Part shown: in pieces, positions 16,332 to 24,698 of the stretch | Position numbering within the stretch: position 1 is the stretch's first letter | How the letters are laid out: every line of letters begins with the position of its first letter | NCBI RefSeq assembly: GCF_013408985.1 | Contig: NZ_JACBZT010000001.1 | Location: 5,101,197-5,165,196, forward strand | DNA: 64,000 bases | From: Petropleomorpha daqingensis | GTDB lineage: Bacteria; Actinomycetota; Actinomycetes; Mycobacteriales; Geodermatophilaceae | Direction of reading: 5' to 3' | Program-made: the position numbers and the translations under genes | Notes under the pieces: generated by a model | What the model saw: the letters and a program-made list of their open reading frames with translations, nothing else | Told to the model about the DNA's origin: nothing | Databases searched by the model: none

Positions 16332-17452
16332 AGCACCCGCACCTCGGCGGCGGGCGGCAGGGTCTGCCACCAGTGCGCGTACCGGCGGTACACCGCCGGG
16401 TCGCGGTCGGCGAGCAGCGATGCCAGCGCGGCGGCCTCGGCGGCGAGCCCGTCCCACGCCTGCTCGGACAGCGGGGAGAACGCGGTCGCCTCGATCCCGC
16501 CGTCCACCGGCCGCCAGACACCGGCGACGTACCCGTCGACCAGCAGCGTCGGCAGGACGTCGCCGTTGCTGCGCATCACCAGCGTGCGGAACTCCGGCGG
16601 GATCACCCGGCTGCGATCCACCCAGCCCAGCAGCACGTTGTCCCACATGCCGAGCAGCCGCGGCGGCGCCGACACGTCCTCGTCCGCCAGCGGCGCGTCC
16701 GGCAGGTCCAGCAGCGGCCGGCCGTCGGGGCCTTCGACCTCGACCAGCTCGCCGGCCAGCTTGCCGAAGGCCTCCGCCGTCTTCGCCCGCGGCAGGATCG
16801 TGAACCGGGTGAAGTCCGCTGCCGACGCCGGCCCGAACGCGGCCAGGTAGCGCCGGATCAACGTCATCAGCGACTCCAGCGGGTCCTCGTCGTAGGGCTC
16901 CGCGGCCCGGTACAGCGGTCGCTGCCCGAACGCCCACGGTTCCCCCGCCGGGTGGTGCCACAGCGGCGAGAAGGTCCGCAGCGCCCACCACACCCCTCGG
17001 GACGGCGCCCCGTCGATCCGCGCCGCCAGGTGCTCCTCCATCTCGGCCGCCGTCCGCGGCGAGGACGCGAACTCCATTAGCCCCGGCACCAGCGCGTCGG
17101 CGTCGGCGATCGTCAGACCGGTCGAGGTGAACCGCCGGTCCCCCAGCCGGGCCGCCCGCAGGGGATACCGCATCGCGGTGTGGAACGCCGGCCAGTCCTG
17201 CGCGGCCACGACGTGCAGCGTGACCCGCAGCAGCTGCCCCCTGGCCACCCGGCCGTCGGCGAACGCGGCGTCCAGGTCGGCCGGGGAGAACCCGCGCACC
17301 CGGTTCCACAGCGCCAGGTACGGCGACGCGGGCTCCTGCGCCTGCAGCGCGACCACCCGGCGGACGGCGTCCACGACCCCGAGCTGCTCGCGGTCCAGCA
17401 GCAGCTGCCGCTGCAGCGTCGTCCGGTTCAGCTGCCGGTGCGTCAGGGCCAC
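16328..17452 (-). CDS. AlkZ-type winged-helix DNA glycosylase family protein
   Basis: 374 aa, HTH_42/AlkZ family of three tandem winged helices. The family's catalytic QxQ motif is present at Gln37 and Gln39 (VVALQAQEP), the same positions reported for AlkZ of Streptomyces sahachiroi, which unhooks azinomycin crosslinks. Further landmarks: FGPASAADF in the third winged helix and LLVDGYVAGVWR near the C-terminus. A role in repair of bulky or crosslinked alkyl DNA adducts is probable; no biosynthetic cluster for a genotoxin is visible nearby, so this is more likely a general housekeeping (YcaQ/AlkX-like) member. GTG start. Confidence 0.88.
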   Translation of the reverse strand: MALTHRQLNRTTLQRQLLLDREQLGVVDAVRRVVALQAQEPASPYLALWNRVRGFSPADLDAAFADGRVARGQLLRVTLHVVAAQDWPAFHTAMRYPLRAARLGDRRFTSTGLTIADADALVPGLMEFASSPRTAAEMEEHLAARIDGAPSRGVWWALRTFSPLWHHPAGEPWAFGQRPLYRAAEPYDEDPLESLMTLIRRYLAAFGPASAADFTRFTILPRAKTAEAFGKLAGELVEVEGPDGRPLLDLPDAPLADEDVSAPPRLLGMWDNVLLGWVDRSRVIPPEFRTLVMRSNGDVLPTLLVDGYVAGVWRPVDGGIEATAFSPLSEQAWDGLAAEAAALASLLADRDPAVYRRYAHWWQTLPPAAEVRVL

Positions 17453-17465
17453 GCGACGCAGCGTG

Positions 17466-18194
17466 TCACGAGGTCGCGAAGGACCGCAGCGTCTCCGCGT
17501 TGCGGACCGCGTGCCCGAACCCGTCGTTGTTGAAGTACACGAACACGTCGCGCCCCTGCCCCGCCCACTCCCGCACCCGAGCAGCCCACCAGCGCAGGTC
17601 GTCGTCGGGGTACGAACCGGCGTACAGGTGCTCGGCGTCCGGCCCGTGCATCCGCACGTACACGAACGGCGCGGTCGCCCGCAGCACGCAGGGCAGCTTG
17701 GCCCCGCTCATCACCACGTAGGCGGCGCCGTGCCGCTCCAGCAGCGCGTACACGCCCTCGTCGTGCCATGAGGGGTGCCGGAACTCGACGGCGACCCGCA
17801 TCCAGTCCGGCAGCGCGGCGAGGAAGTAGTCGAGCCGGGCGTCGTCGCGCTCGTGCGCCGGGTGCAGCTGCACGAGGAACACCGCCCGCTTGTCGCCCAG
17901 CTCGTGCCAGCACTCGCGGAACCGCGGGACCCACGGCTCCGGCGCGTACAGCCGCTTCGCGTGGGTCAGCCCGCGCGGCGCCTTCACCGACAGCTGGAAG
18001 CCAGGTGGCAGCCGGCGGCGCCACGAGGCGAACGTCGCCGTCCTCGGCCACCGGTAGAACGAGGCGTTGAGCTCGACGGTGTCGAACCGCCGCACGTAGT
18101 GCGCCAGCCGCTCGCGCGGCGGCGTCCCCGGCGGGTAGAGCACGCCGTCCCAGTGGTCGTAGCTCCAGCCCGACGTCCCGATCCAGATGCCCAT
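17466..18194 (-). CDS. DUF72 domain-containing protein
   Basis: 242 aa TIM-barrel-like protein of the DUF72 (YecE) family. Seen: WIGTSGWSYDHWDGVLYPPG at the start, FDTVELNASFYRWP, LPPGFQLSVKAPRGLTH, VAVEFRHPSWHDEGV, and VFVYFNNDGFGHAVRNA at the end, all signature blocks. Function is unknown in the family. ATG at 18194. Only 21 bases separate it from the divergent acyl-CoA dehydrogenase gene. Its end is 13 bases from the AlkZ-like gene start, so both may be cotranscribed. Confidence 0.93.
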   Translation of the reverse strand: MGIWIGTSGWSYDHWDGVLYPPGTPPRERLAHYVRRFDTVELNASFYRWPRTATFASWRRRLPPGFQLSVKAPRGLTHAKRLYAPEPWVPRFRECWHELGDKRAVFLVQLHPAHERDDARLDYFLAALPDWMRVAVEFRHPSWHDEGVYALLERHGAAYVVMSGAKLPCVLRATAPFVYVRMHGPDAEHLYAGSYPDDDLRWWAARVREWAGQGRDVFVYFNNDGFGHAVRNAETLRSFATS

Positions 18195-18215
18195 GCCGTA
18201 CGGCAGTCTGACCCC

Positions 18216-19370
18216 ATGCCGACGCTCTCGCCCGAAGAAGAGCTGGTCCTGTCCACCGTGCGCCGCTTCGTGGACGACGAGGTGCGCCCGGTCGCCCGCG
18301 AGCTGGAGCACGCGAACGAATACCCGGAGCGGCTCATCGACCGGATGAAGGAACTCGGCGTCTTCGGCCTGGCCATCCCCGAGCCGTGGGGCGAGGCGCC
18401 GGTGTCGATGCCCTGCTACGCCCTGGTCACCGCCGAGCTCGCGCGCGGGTGGATGTCGCTGGCCGGCGCGATGGGCGGGCACACCGTCGTCGCCAAGTTG
18501 CTGCTGGCCTTCGGCACCGACGAGCAGAAGGACCGCTACCTGCCCCGGATGGCCACCGGCGAGGTGCGGGCGACGATGGCGCTCACCGAGCCCGGCGGCG
18601 GCTCCGACCTGCAGGCGATGACGACCGTCGCCCGGCGACAGGACGGCGGCTACGTCGTCGACGGCGCGAAGACCTGGATCACCAACTCCCGCCGCTCGCA
18701 GCTGATCGCGCTGCTGTGCAAGACCGACCCGGCCGCCGATCCGCCGCACACCGGGATCAGCATCCTGCTGGTCGAGCACGGCCCCGGGCTGACCGTCTCC
18801 CGCGACCTGCCCAAGCTCGGCTACAAGGGGGTGGAGAGCTGCGAGCTGGCCTTCGACGGCTACCGGGCACCGGCCGACGCGCTGCTCGGCGGGGTGGAAG
18901 GCAAGGGCTTCGCGCAGATGATGAAGGGCCTGGAGACCGGCCGGCTGCAGGTCGCCGCCCGCGCCGTCGGCGTCGGCCAGGCCGCCTTCGACGACGCGTT
19001 CCGCTACGCCCAGGAGCGGGAGAGCTTCGGCAAGCCGATCTGGCAGCACCAGGCGATCGGCACCTACCTCGCCGACATGGCCACCCGGCTGACGGCGGCC
19101 AAGCAGCTCGTGCTGCACGCGGCGGAGACCCTCGAGAGCGGCCGGCGCAGCGACCTCGAGGCCGGCATGGCCAAGCTGTTCGCCTCCGAGACGGCGATGT
19201 CGATCGCGCTGGACGCCGTCCGCATCCACGGTGGCTACGGGTACTCCACCGAGTTCGACGTCGAGCGCTACTTCCGCGACGCCCCGCTGATGATCGTCGG
19301 CGAGGGCACCAACGAGATCCAGCGCGACGTCATCACCCGGCAGCTGATCCAGCGCGGGGGCCTGCGGTGA
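18216..19370 (+). CDS. Acyl-CoA dehydrogenase
   Basis: 384 aa, standard size. Seen: the helical N-domain (LVLSTVRRFVDDEVRPVA), MALTEPGGGSDLQAM and WITNSRRSQL in the beta domain, RESFGKPIWQHQAI, VRIHGGYGYSTEFDVERYFRD and IVGEGTNEIQ, whose Glu is the usual catalytic base. Start ATG at 18216 fits the family start and lies 21 bases from the divergent DUF72 gene. No Shine-Dalgarno of note is seen, so the mRNA may be leaderless. The next gene overlaps by 4 bases, giving a dehydrogenase-hydratase pair for two successive steps of an acyl-CoA pathway. Confidence 0.95.
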   Translation: MPTLSPEEELVLSTVRRFVDDEVRPVARELEHANEYPERLIDRMKELGVFGLAIPEPWGEAPVSMPCYALVTAELARGWMSLAGAMGGHTVVAKLLLAFGTDEQKDRYLPRMATGEVRATMALTEPGGGSDLQAMTTVARRQDGGYVVDGAKTWITNSRRSQLIALLCKTDPAADPPHTGISILLVEHGPGLTVSRDLPKLGYKGVESCELAFDGYRAPADALLGGVEGKGFAQMMKGLETGRLQVAARAVGVGQAAFDDAFRYAQERESFGKPIWQHQAIGTYLADMATRLTAAKQLVLHAAETLESGRRSDLEAGMAKLFASETAMSIALDAVRIHGGYGYSTEFDVERYFRDAPLMIVGEGTNEIQRDVITRQLIQRGGLR

Positions 19371-20221
19371 CCCTCGCGGACGCGGTCGCCGACTGGCACC
19401 CGGCGCCGGTCGAGCGCACCGACCGGATCGCCCCTTGGCCGGTCGCCGCCTTCGCCGCCCTGCTCGACTCCCCCGCGCCCGAGGAGCTGCCGCCGCTGTG
19501 GCACTGGTTCTCCTTCCTCGAGGCGCCGGCCCAGTCGGCGCTCGCCGAGGACGGGCACCCGGCCGACGGGCACTTCCTGCCGCCGATCCCCGACCGGCGC
19601 CGCATGATCGCCGGCGGCCGGGCCCAGTTCTCCGCCCCGCTGCGGATCGGCTCCGACGTCGTCCGGCGCTCCCGGGTGGCCGCCGTCCGGCCGACCAGCG
19701 GGCGCTCCGGCGAGATGGTGTTCGTGACCGTGCGGCACCGGTTCGAGTGCGACGGCGAGCTCGCCGTCGTCGAGGAGCAGGACGTCGTCTACCGCAGCCA
19801 GCCCGCCGGCTCCCCGAGGACGACGACAGCGGAAGCCGCGGACCAGCCCGAAACGGGAGGCGACTGGCGGCTGCAGCTGGACCCCGACGCCCGCATGCTG
19901 TTCCGGTTCAGCGCGCTGACCTACAACACCCACCGGATCCACTACGACCAGCAGTACGTCACGGCCGTCGAGGGCTACCCCGGCCTGGTCGTGCACGGCC
20001 CGCTGCTCGCGCTGCTGCTGCTCGAGCTGCCCCGCCGGTCCGCCCCCGATCGCGCCGTCGCCGGCTTCGAGTACCGGCTGCGGCGGCCCTGCTTCGCCGG
20101 CCGGCCGGTGGTCGCCGACGGCGTCCCGGACGACGACGGCGCGCGCCTGTCTGCCGGCAACCCGGGCGCGCCCGCGGCGGTCACCGGCCGGATCCGCTGG
20201 GGCCCGAACGCCAACTCATAG
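19367..20221 (+). CDS. HTD2-like / mesaconyl-C4-CoA hydratase-like hot-dog dehydratase
   Basis: 284 aa double hot-dog protein. The N-terminal half resembles the FAS1-like dehydratase domain (LWHWFSFLE, HFLPPIPDRRRMIAGGRAQF). The C-terminal half has the MaoC-type hydratase signature YNTHRIHYDQQYVT followed by YPGLVVHGPLLALLLLEL. Expected reaction is hydration of an enoyl-CoA (or the reverse); family members include mesaconyl-C4-CoA hydratase and mitochondrial HTD2. The GTG at 19367 overlaps the acyl-CoA dehydrogenase stop (GTGA), so it very probably hydrates that enzyme's product. Confidence 0.87.
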   Translation: MTLADAVADWHPAPVERTDRIAPWPVAAFAALLDSPAPEELPPLWHWFSFLEAPAQSALAEDGHPADGHFLPPIPDRRRMIAGGRAQFSAPLRIGSDVVRRSRVAAVRPTSGRSGEMVFVTVRHRFECDGELAVVEEQDVVYRSQPAGSPRTTTAEAADQPETGGDWRLQLDPDARMLFRFSALTYNTHRIHYDQQYVTAVEGYPGLVVHGPLLALLLLELPRRSAPDRAVAGFEYRLRRPCFAGRPVVADGVPDDDGARLSAGNPGAPAAVTGRIRWGPNANS

Positions 20222-20286
20222 CCCTCGCACATCAGCCCGGCGCACGCTGGGACCACCGTCAGGTCCCAGCGAAGGGAGTCGCCGCG

Positions 20287-20736
20287 ATGACCGCACCGAC
20301 CGAGCCCGAGGCGCCGCCGGCCGACGCACCCCGCCGGCTACGCGCCTCCGACGCCCAGCGCGAGGCGGTCGTGCACCAGCTGCACGGGGCCGTCGGTCTC
20401 GGGCTGCTCACCGTCGAGGAGGGCCACGAGCGGACCGCCACCGCCTACGCCGCCCGGTACGTCGACGAGCTCCACCCGCTCACCCACGACCTGCCCGACC
20501 CGGCCCCGGAGGCACCCGGCTGGCGGGCGGTGGCCTCCAGCGCGTCGCTGCAGGCGCGCACCTCGCTCCTGGGCGCACCGTCGTGGTCGGCCGCCCGCCG
20601 CCGGCGCCGCCGCGTGGTGCTGGTCGTCGGCGTCCTGGTCGCCCTGCTGCTGGTGGCCGCGGTCGTCGCCGCCGCGATCGCCGGCAGCGGGGACTACGGC
20701 TACGGCCCTGGCTACTACCACCACTGGCACGACTGA
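20287..20736 (+). CDS. DUF1707 domain membrane protein
   Basis: 149 aa. The N-terminal DUF1707 domain reads LRASDAQREAVVHQLHGAVG, then LLTVEEGHERTATAYAAR, the usual short helical module of actinobacterial membrane or DNA-associated proteins. It is followed by a basic patch (AARRRRRRVV), one transmembrane helix (VLVVGVLVALLLVAAVVAAA) and a Gly/Tyr/His tail (YGYGPGYYHHWHD). ATG with GAAGGGA 10-16 bases upstream. Ends 4 bases from the convergent phosphoesterase stop. Confidence 0.9.
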   Translation: MTAPTEPEAPPADAPRRLRASDAQREAVVHQLHGAVGLGLLTVEEGHERTATAYAARYVDELHPLTHDLPDPAPEAPGWRAVASSASLQARTSLLGAPSWSAARRRRRRVVLVVGVLVALLLVAAVVAAAIAGSGDYGYGPGYYHHWHD

Positions 20737-20740
20737 CCGG

Positions 20741-21610
20741 TCAGCCCGCCGTCCAGATCCCGCTGATCGGCTGCCGCGACGCCGCCTCGCCGAGGGGCGG
20801 CAGGCCGTACATGTCCTCGAGGGTGCGCAGCACCGAGTAGTGGTCGATCCGTTGCGGAGTCGACCCCGGCTTCACCATCGGTCCGACCATGAACGTCGGG
20901 ATCAGGTTGTCCCGTGACCCCTCGTCCTCGTCGAAGGTCACGACCAGCAGGCTGTCGTGCGTCCGGGCCCAGCCGACGTAGGCCGGCAGGTGCGCCTTCG
21001 CCCAGGCGTCCCCTGCCGGCACGCCGCAGTCGTGCATGTCGTTGCACAGGTTCGGCACGAGGAAGGCGACGGTGGGCAGGTCGGCGAAGTCTGCGGGCAG
21101 TGCGCCGGCGGGCTGGTTGACCTCGGGGGGCAGCGCCGGGAAGTCGACCCACGGGTTGTGCTTGCGCGCGTAGCGGCCGGCCCGGCAGGAGGTGTCCCCG
21201 GCAGCGGGTAGGTCCTCGGAGTAGCCGACGAAGGTCCGCCCCGCGGCGAGCAGCTGACCGGCCAGGTTGGAGGCTTCGAACGAGTGCGGGCAGGAGTCGT
21301 CGACGACCCCCAGGGGGGAGCCCGCGAACAGCGCCACGTAGTTCGGCTGGCTCGGGTGGGTGACGCCGTGCGCGTCGGTGAACGTGGCGCCCGCCGCGGC
21401 CAGCGAGGTCAGGTACGGCGCCTCCGGCGCGCCGACGACCGAGGCGGCGTCCTTGTTCTCGAACACGACGACGAGGACGTGGTCGGGCGTGGGCACCTCG
21501 CCGGGCGCCGTCGTCGACCCGGACGACGCCGCGGAGCCGGAGTGCGTCGTCGGCGCGCACGCGGCGGCCAGCAGCAGCGCGGCCGCCGCGACGACCCGTC
21601 CGCGGATCAC
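20741..21610 (-). CDS. Phosphoesterase-family lipoprotein (acid phosphatase/phospholipase C-like)
   Basis: 289 aa. Signal peptide with lipobox LAAAC (MIRGRVVAAAALLLAAAC), a Ser/Thr linker, then the alkaline-phosphatase-like fold: HVLVVVFENKDAASVVG (metal-binding Glu-Asn), ATFTDAHGVTHPSQPNYVAL, LPTVAFLVPNLCNDMHDC and LLVVTFDEDEGSRDN. These are the blocks of the secreted phosphoesterase family (PF04185 type). It probably releases phosphate from an extracellular ester; the substrate is unknown. The GTG start overlaps the alpha-glucosidase stop by 4 bases, making it the last gene of a three-gene leftward operon. Confidence 0.88.
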   Translation of the reverse strand: MIRGRVVAAAALLLAAACAPTTHSGSAASSGSTTAPGEVPTPDHVLVVVFENKDAASVVGAPEAPYLTSLAAAGATFTDAHGVTHPSQPNYVALFAGSPLGVVDDSCPHSFEASNLAGQLLAAGRTFVGYSEDLPAAGDTSCRAGRYARKHNPWVDFPALPPEVNQPAGALPADFADLPTVAFLVPNLCNDMHDCGVPAGDAWAKAHLPAYVGWARTHDSLLVVTFDEDEGSRDNLIPTFMVGPMVKPGSTPQRIDHYSVLRTLEDMYGLPPLGEAASRQPISGIWTAG

Positions 21611-23286
21611 AGCCGCAGGACCCGCGCCTCCCACGGCGCGAGGACGGTGGGGTCCTCCACCTTCAGGTTGCCCAGCAGGAGCTCCGCGCCGACCGCGTCG
21701 GGCAGCAGCTCGCCGACGGCGCACGGGCGGCTGCTGACGTTGCAGACGACGAGCAGCGTCTCGCCGTCCAGCGAGCGGGTGAACGCGTAGACGTCGTCGA
21801 CCTCGGGCAGCAGCATCGTGAAGTCGCCGAGCGCCACGACCGGCAGCTGGTGGCGCAGGGCGATCAGCCGCCGGTAGTGCGCCAGCACGGAGGTGTCGTC
21901 GTCCCGCTGCCGGGCGGCGTTCCACTCGACGTGGTCGGGGTTGACCGGCAGCCACGGCGTCCCGGTGGTGAAGCCGGCGGTCGGCGAGCCGTCCCACTGC
22001 ACCGGCGTGCGCGCGTTGTCCCGGCTCATCTTCCTCAGGCCACGGAGCACGACTCCTGGATCCGCTCCCCCGGCCACCGCCGCCGCGTACTGGTTCAGCG
22101 ACTCGACGTCCTGGAAGTCCTCGATCCCGGCGAACGGGTAGTTCGCCATCCCGAGCTCCTCGCCCTGGTAGACGTAGGGCGTCCCGCGGTGCAGGTGCAG
22201 CAGCGTGGCCAGGCAGGTCGCCGACGCGCGGCGGTGCTCCGGTGAGTCGTCGCCGTAGCGCGAGACCGCGCGCGGCTGGTCGTGGTTGTCCCAGTAGAGG
22301 GAGTTCCAGCCGACCTTCGCCAGGCCTGCCTGCCAGCGCCCGAACGACGCCTTGAGGTCCCGCCAGCGCAGCGGCCGCAGGTCCCACTTGGTGGCGCCGT
22401 GGTCGAGGCCGACGTGCTCGAACTGGAACACCATGTCGACCTCGCCGCGCGCCGGGTCGGTGAACAGCTGGGCCTCCTCCAGCGTCACCCCCGGCATCTC
22501 CCCCACCGTGAGCAGCGCGGCGTCGCGGCCGGCGAAGACCTCGCGGTGCATCTCCTGCAGGAACTCGTGGATGCGCGGCCCGCACAGGTAGGACGCCGAC
22601 CCGTCCCCCAGCAGCGTGCCGGGGATCGGCGGCCCGTCGTGCAGCGCGCCGTCGGGACCGACGTCCTTGGAGATCATGTTGATGACGTCCATGCGGAAGC
22701 CGTCGACCCCGCGGTCGAGCCACCACCGCATCATCGCGTAGACGGCCTGGCGGACCTGCGGGTTCTCCCAGTTGAGGTCGGGCTGCTTCTTCTCGAACAG
22801 GTGCAGGTAGTACTCGCCGCTGGCCTCGTCGAGCTCCCAGACCGGGCCGGAGAAGAACGACGCCCAGTTGGTCGGCGCCCCGCCGTCGCGCGGCGGGCGC
22901 CACCAGTACCAGTCGCGCTTCGCCGACGACGGCGACGATCGCGACTCGACGAACCACGGGTGCTCGTCGCTGGTGTGGTTGACCACCAGGTCGAGGACCA
23001 GCTTCATCCCGCGGGAGTGCAGGGCGGCGATCAGCTCGTCGAGCTGCTCCAGCGTGCCGAACAGCGGGTCGACGTCCTGGTAGTCGGAGATGTCGTAGCC
23101 GTTGTCGGCCTGCGGTGACGGGTAGACCGGCGACAGCCAGACGACGTCGACGCCGAGGTCGCTCAGGTGGTCAAGCCGTTGGAGGATCCCGCCGAGGTCC
23201 CCGACGCCGTCGCCGTCGGAGTCCTGGAACGAGCGGGGGTAGATCTGGTAGACGACGGCGCTGGTCCACCACGGTGCCGGGGTCAC
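21607..23286 (-). CDS. GH13 alpha-glucosidase (oligo-1,6-glucosidase type)
   Basis: 559 aa, intracellular (no signal peptide). GH13 landmarks in order: VVYQIYPRSFQDSDGDGVGD, LVLDLVVNHTSDEHPWF, nucleophile Asp200 in GFRMDVINM, acid/base Glu263 in LLTVGEMPGV, and Asp336 in WDNHDQPRAVSR. The length and the GFRMDVIN/NHDQ regions are those of oligo-1,6-glucosidases and alpha-glucosidases; trehalose-6-phosphate hydrolase cannot be excluded. GTG start overlaps the DedA gene stop by 4 bases. Co-transcription with a membrane protein and a secreted phosphoesterase is unusual for a sugar gene. Confidence 0.93.
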   Translation of the reverse strand: MTPAPWWTSAVVYQIYPRSFQDSDGDGVGDLGGILQRLDHLSDLGVDVVWLSPVYPSPQADNGYDISDYQDVDPLFGTLEQLDELIAALHSRGMKLVLDLVVNHTSDEHPWFVESRSSPSSAKRDWYWWRPPRDGGAPTNWASFFSGPVWELDEASGEYYLHLFEKKQPDLNWENPQVRQAVYAMMRWWLDRGVDGFRMDVINMISKDVGPDGALHDGPPIPGTLLGDGSASYLCGPRIHEFLQEMHREVFAGRDAALLTVGEMPGVTLEEAQLFTDPARGEVDMVFQFEHVGLDHGATKWDLRPLRWRDLKASFGRWQAGLAKVGWNSLYWDNHDQPRAVSRYGDDSPEHRRASATCLATLLHLHRGTPYVYQGEELGMANYPFAGIEDFQDVESLNQYAAAVAGGADPGVVLRGLRKMSRDNARTPVQWDGSPTAGFTTGTPWLPVNPDHVEWNAARQRDDDTSVLAHYRRLIALRHQLPVVALGDFTMLLPEVDDVYAFTRSLDGETLLVVCNVSSRPCAVGELLPDAVGAELLLGNLKVEDPTVLAPWEARVLRL

Positions 23287-23894
23287 TCCCCCAGCCTCGC
23301 CCGGTGCCTGCGCACCCGCCAGACGACGACGCCGATCACCACGACGGCCACCGCGGCGATCGCGGCGCCACGGCCGAAGGACTTCTCCACCCGCGCGTAC
23401 GAGGCGCCGGCCGCGTAGCCGACCAGCACCACGGTGGCGCCCCAGGCCAGGCCGCCGAGCGCGTTCCAGGCCAGGAACTTCGGATACCGCATGCGGGAGG
23501 TGCCGGCCAGGAACGGCATGACCGCGCGGAAGAAGGCGATCCAGCGGCCGAGGAAGACGGCGCTGCCGCCGCGACGGGCGAGGAAGTCGCGGGCAGCGTC
23601 CAGCCGCTCCCGGCGCCGGTCGAGGAACCGCACCCGCAGCACCCGCGTCCCGAGGTGCCGGCCCACCTCGTAGCCGATGGTGTCACCGACGACCGCCGCG
23701 ACGACCACGACGACGAGCACCCCGGCCAGCGAGGCGTGCCCGACCTTCGCGGCGGCGCCGGCGAGCAGCGCCACCGTCTCCCCGGGGAGCACGAAGCCGA
23801 CGAACAGCGCGTCCTCGGCCAGCACGACCAGCCCGGCGACCACCAGCACCAGCCAGCCGGGCAGGCCCAGGATCCGGTCGACGAGGTGCGTCAC
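23283..23894 (-). CDS. DedA family integral membrane protein
   Basis: 203 aa. Several membrane helices and the DedA/SNARE-associated pattern: GFVLPGETVALLAGAAA near the N-terminus, VVGDTIGYEVGRHLG, FLARRGGSAVFLGRWIAFFRAVMPFLAG with the conserved GR-x3-R region, and MRYPKFLAWNALGGLAWG. DedA proteins are linked to undecaprenyl-phosphate or phospholipid flipping and membrane homeostasis. GTG start. First gene of the operon with the alpha-glucosidase and lipoprotein phosphoesterase. Confidence 0.92.
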   Translation of the reverse strand: MTHLVDRILGLPGWLVLVVAGLVVLAEDALFVGFVLPGETVALLAGAAAKVGHASLAGVLVVVVVAAVVGDTIGYEVGRHLGTRVLRVRFLDRRRERLDAARDFLARRGGSAVFLGRWIAFFRAVMPFLAGTSRMRYPKFLAWNALGGLAWGATVVLVGYAAGASYARVEKSFGRGAAIAAVAVVVIGVVVWRVRRHRARLGE

Positions 23895-23914
23895 CGCGTC
23901 GTCCCGAACCCGCT

Positions 23915-23954
23915 CAGCCGGCCGCGCACGACCTCATTGTCGGTGCGTCGGCTG
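23915..23954 (-). terminator. Possible terminator hairpin after the lytic transglycosylase gene
   Basis: Outer arms CAGCCG (23915-23920) and CGGCTG (23949-23954) and inner arms CGCAC (23925-23929) and GTGCG (23943-23947) can pair as a bulged stem. It starts 13 bases after the stop of the leftward lytic transglycosylase gene. No U-run is visible, so the call is tentative. Confidence 0.35.
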
Positions 23955-23966
23955 TGAACTACCGGC

Positions 23967-24698
23967 TCAGTACCAACCCGTGGACTTCGAGTGGCTCCAG
24001 GCGCCGCACGGCGAGCCGTAGCGGTTGTCGATGTAGATCAGCCCGGCGTCGATCTGGCGGTAGCCGTCGGAGGTCTTGGCGATCCCGGTGCTCGCCCAGG
24101 TCGAGTTGAGCAGCTGCGGGATGCCGTAGGCCGTGCTCGACGGGTTCTGCGCGTTGGGGTTCCACCCGCTCTCCTTGCCCCACAGGCTCTCGAGGCAGGA
24201 GAACTGGGACTGGTCGCCGCCCAGCTTCTTCAGCGCGTAGTCCTGGAAGGAACCCGAGGGCGCCGCGGCCGCGGCGGCCTGCTGCGCAGCCGCCTGCTGG
24301 GCAGCAGCCTGCGCGGCGGCGGCCTGGGCGGCCGCCTCGGCCTCGGCCTTCTGCCGGTCCAGCTCGGCCTGGACGGCGGCCTGCTGCTGCTGCTGGGCGG
24401 CGGCCTGCTGCTGGTCGCGGGTGCTCCGGCTTGCGGAGAGCTCCTCGAGCGGCCGGAGGTCGGAGGTGGCCGGCGCCGAGCGGGCGGTCAGACCCAGCTG
24501 GTGCGCGACGCTGACCGACTGCGGGGTACCGCTGTCGGCCTGCGCGGCCGGGTCGGCACCGACGAGGACGTTGACGGCGAGCGCGCCGGCGGCGGCCACG
24601 CCCAGGAAGAGCGCGGGACGACGGCTGGGCAGGGCCGGGCGGCGGCGGGCGTGGGAGCCACGGAGACGGCGGCCGGAGAAGGTCGTGCGGAGGTTCAT
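23967..24698 (-). CDS. Secreted lytic transglycosylase / Rpf-like cell-wall protein
   Basis: 243 aa. Basic N-terminus, one signal/anchor helix (ALFLGVAAAGALAVNVLVG), a Gln/Ala-rich coiled coil (residues about 100-150; runs such as AAAQAAAQQAAAQQAAAAAA), and a C-terminal lysozyme-fold domain. In that domain LESLWGKESGWNPNAQNPSS holds the catalytic Glu of lytic transglycosylases and AYGIPQLLNSTWA the conserved AYGIPQ. It resembles actinobacterial transglycosylase-like/Apf-type proteins that remodel peptidoglycan. ATG at 24698; a GGAG lies 11 bases upstream. A c-di-AMP riboswitch in its leader (24961-25135) is the arrangement known for rpfA and related cell-wall hydrolase genes. Confidence 0.9.
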   Translation of the reverse strand: MNLRTTFSGRRLRGSHARRRPALPSRRPALFLGVAAAGALAVNVLVGADPAAQADSGTPQSVSVAHQLGLTARSAPATSDLRPLEELSASRSTRDQQQAAAQQQQQAAVQAELDRQKAEAEAAAQAAAAQAAAQQAAAQQAAAAAAPSGSFQDYALKKLGGDQSQFSCLESLWGKESGWNPNAQNPSSTAYGIPQLLNSTWASTGIAKTSDGYRQIDAGLIYIDNRYGSPCGAWSHSKSTGWY

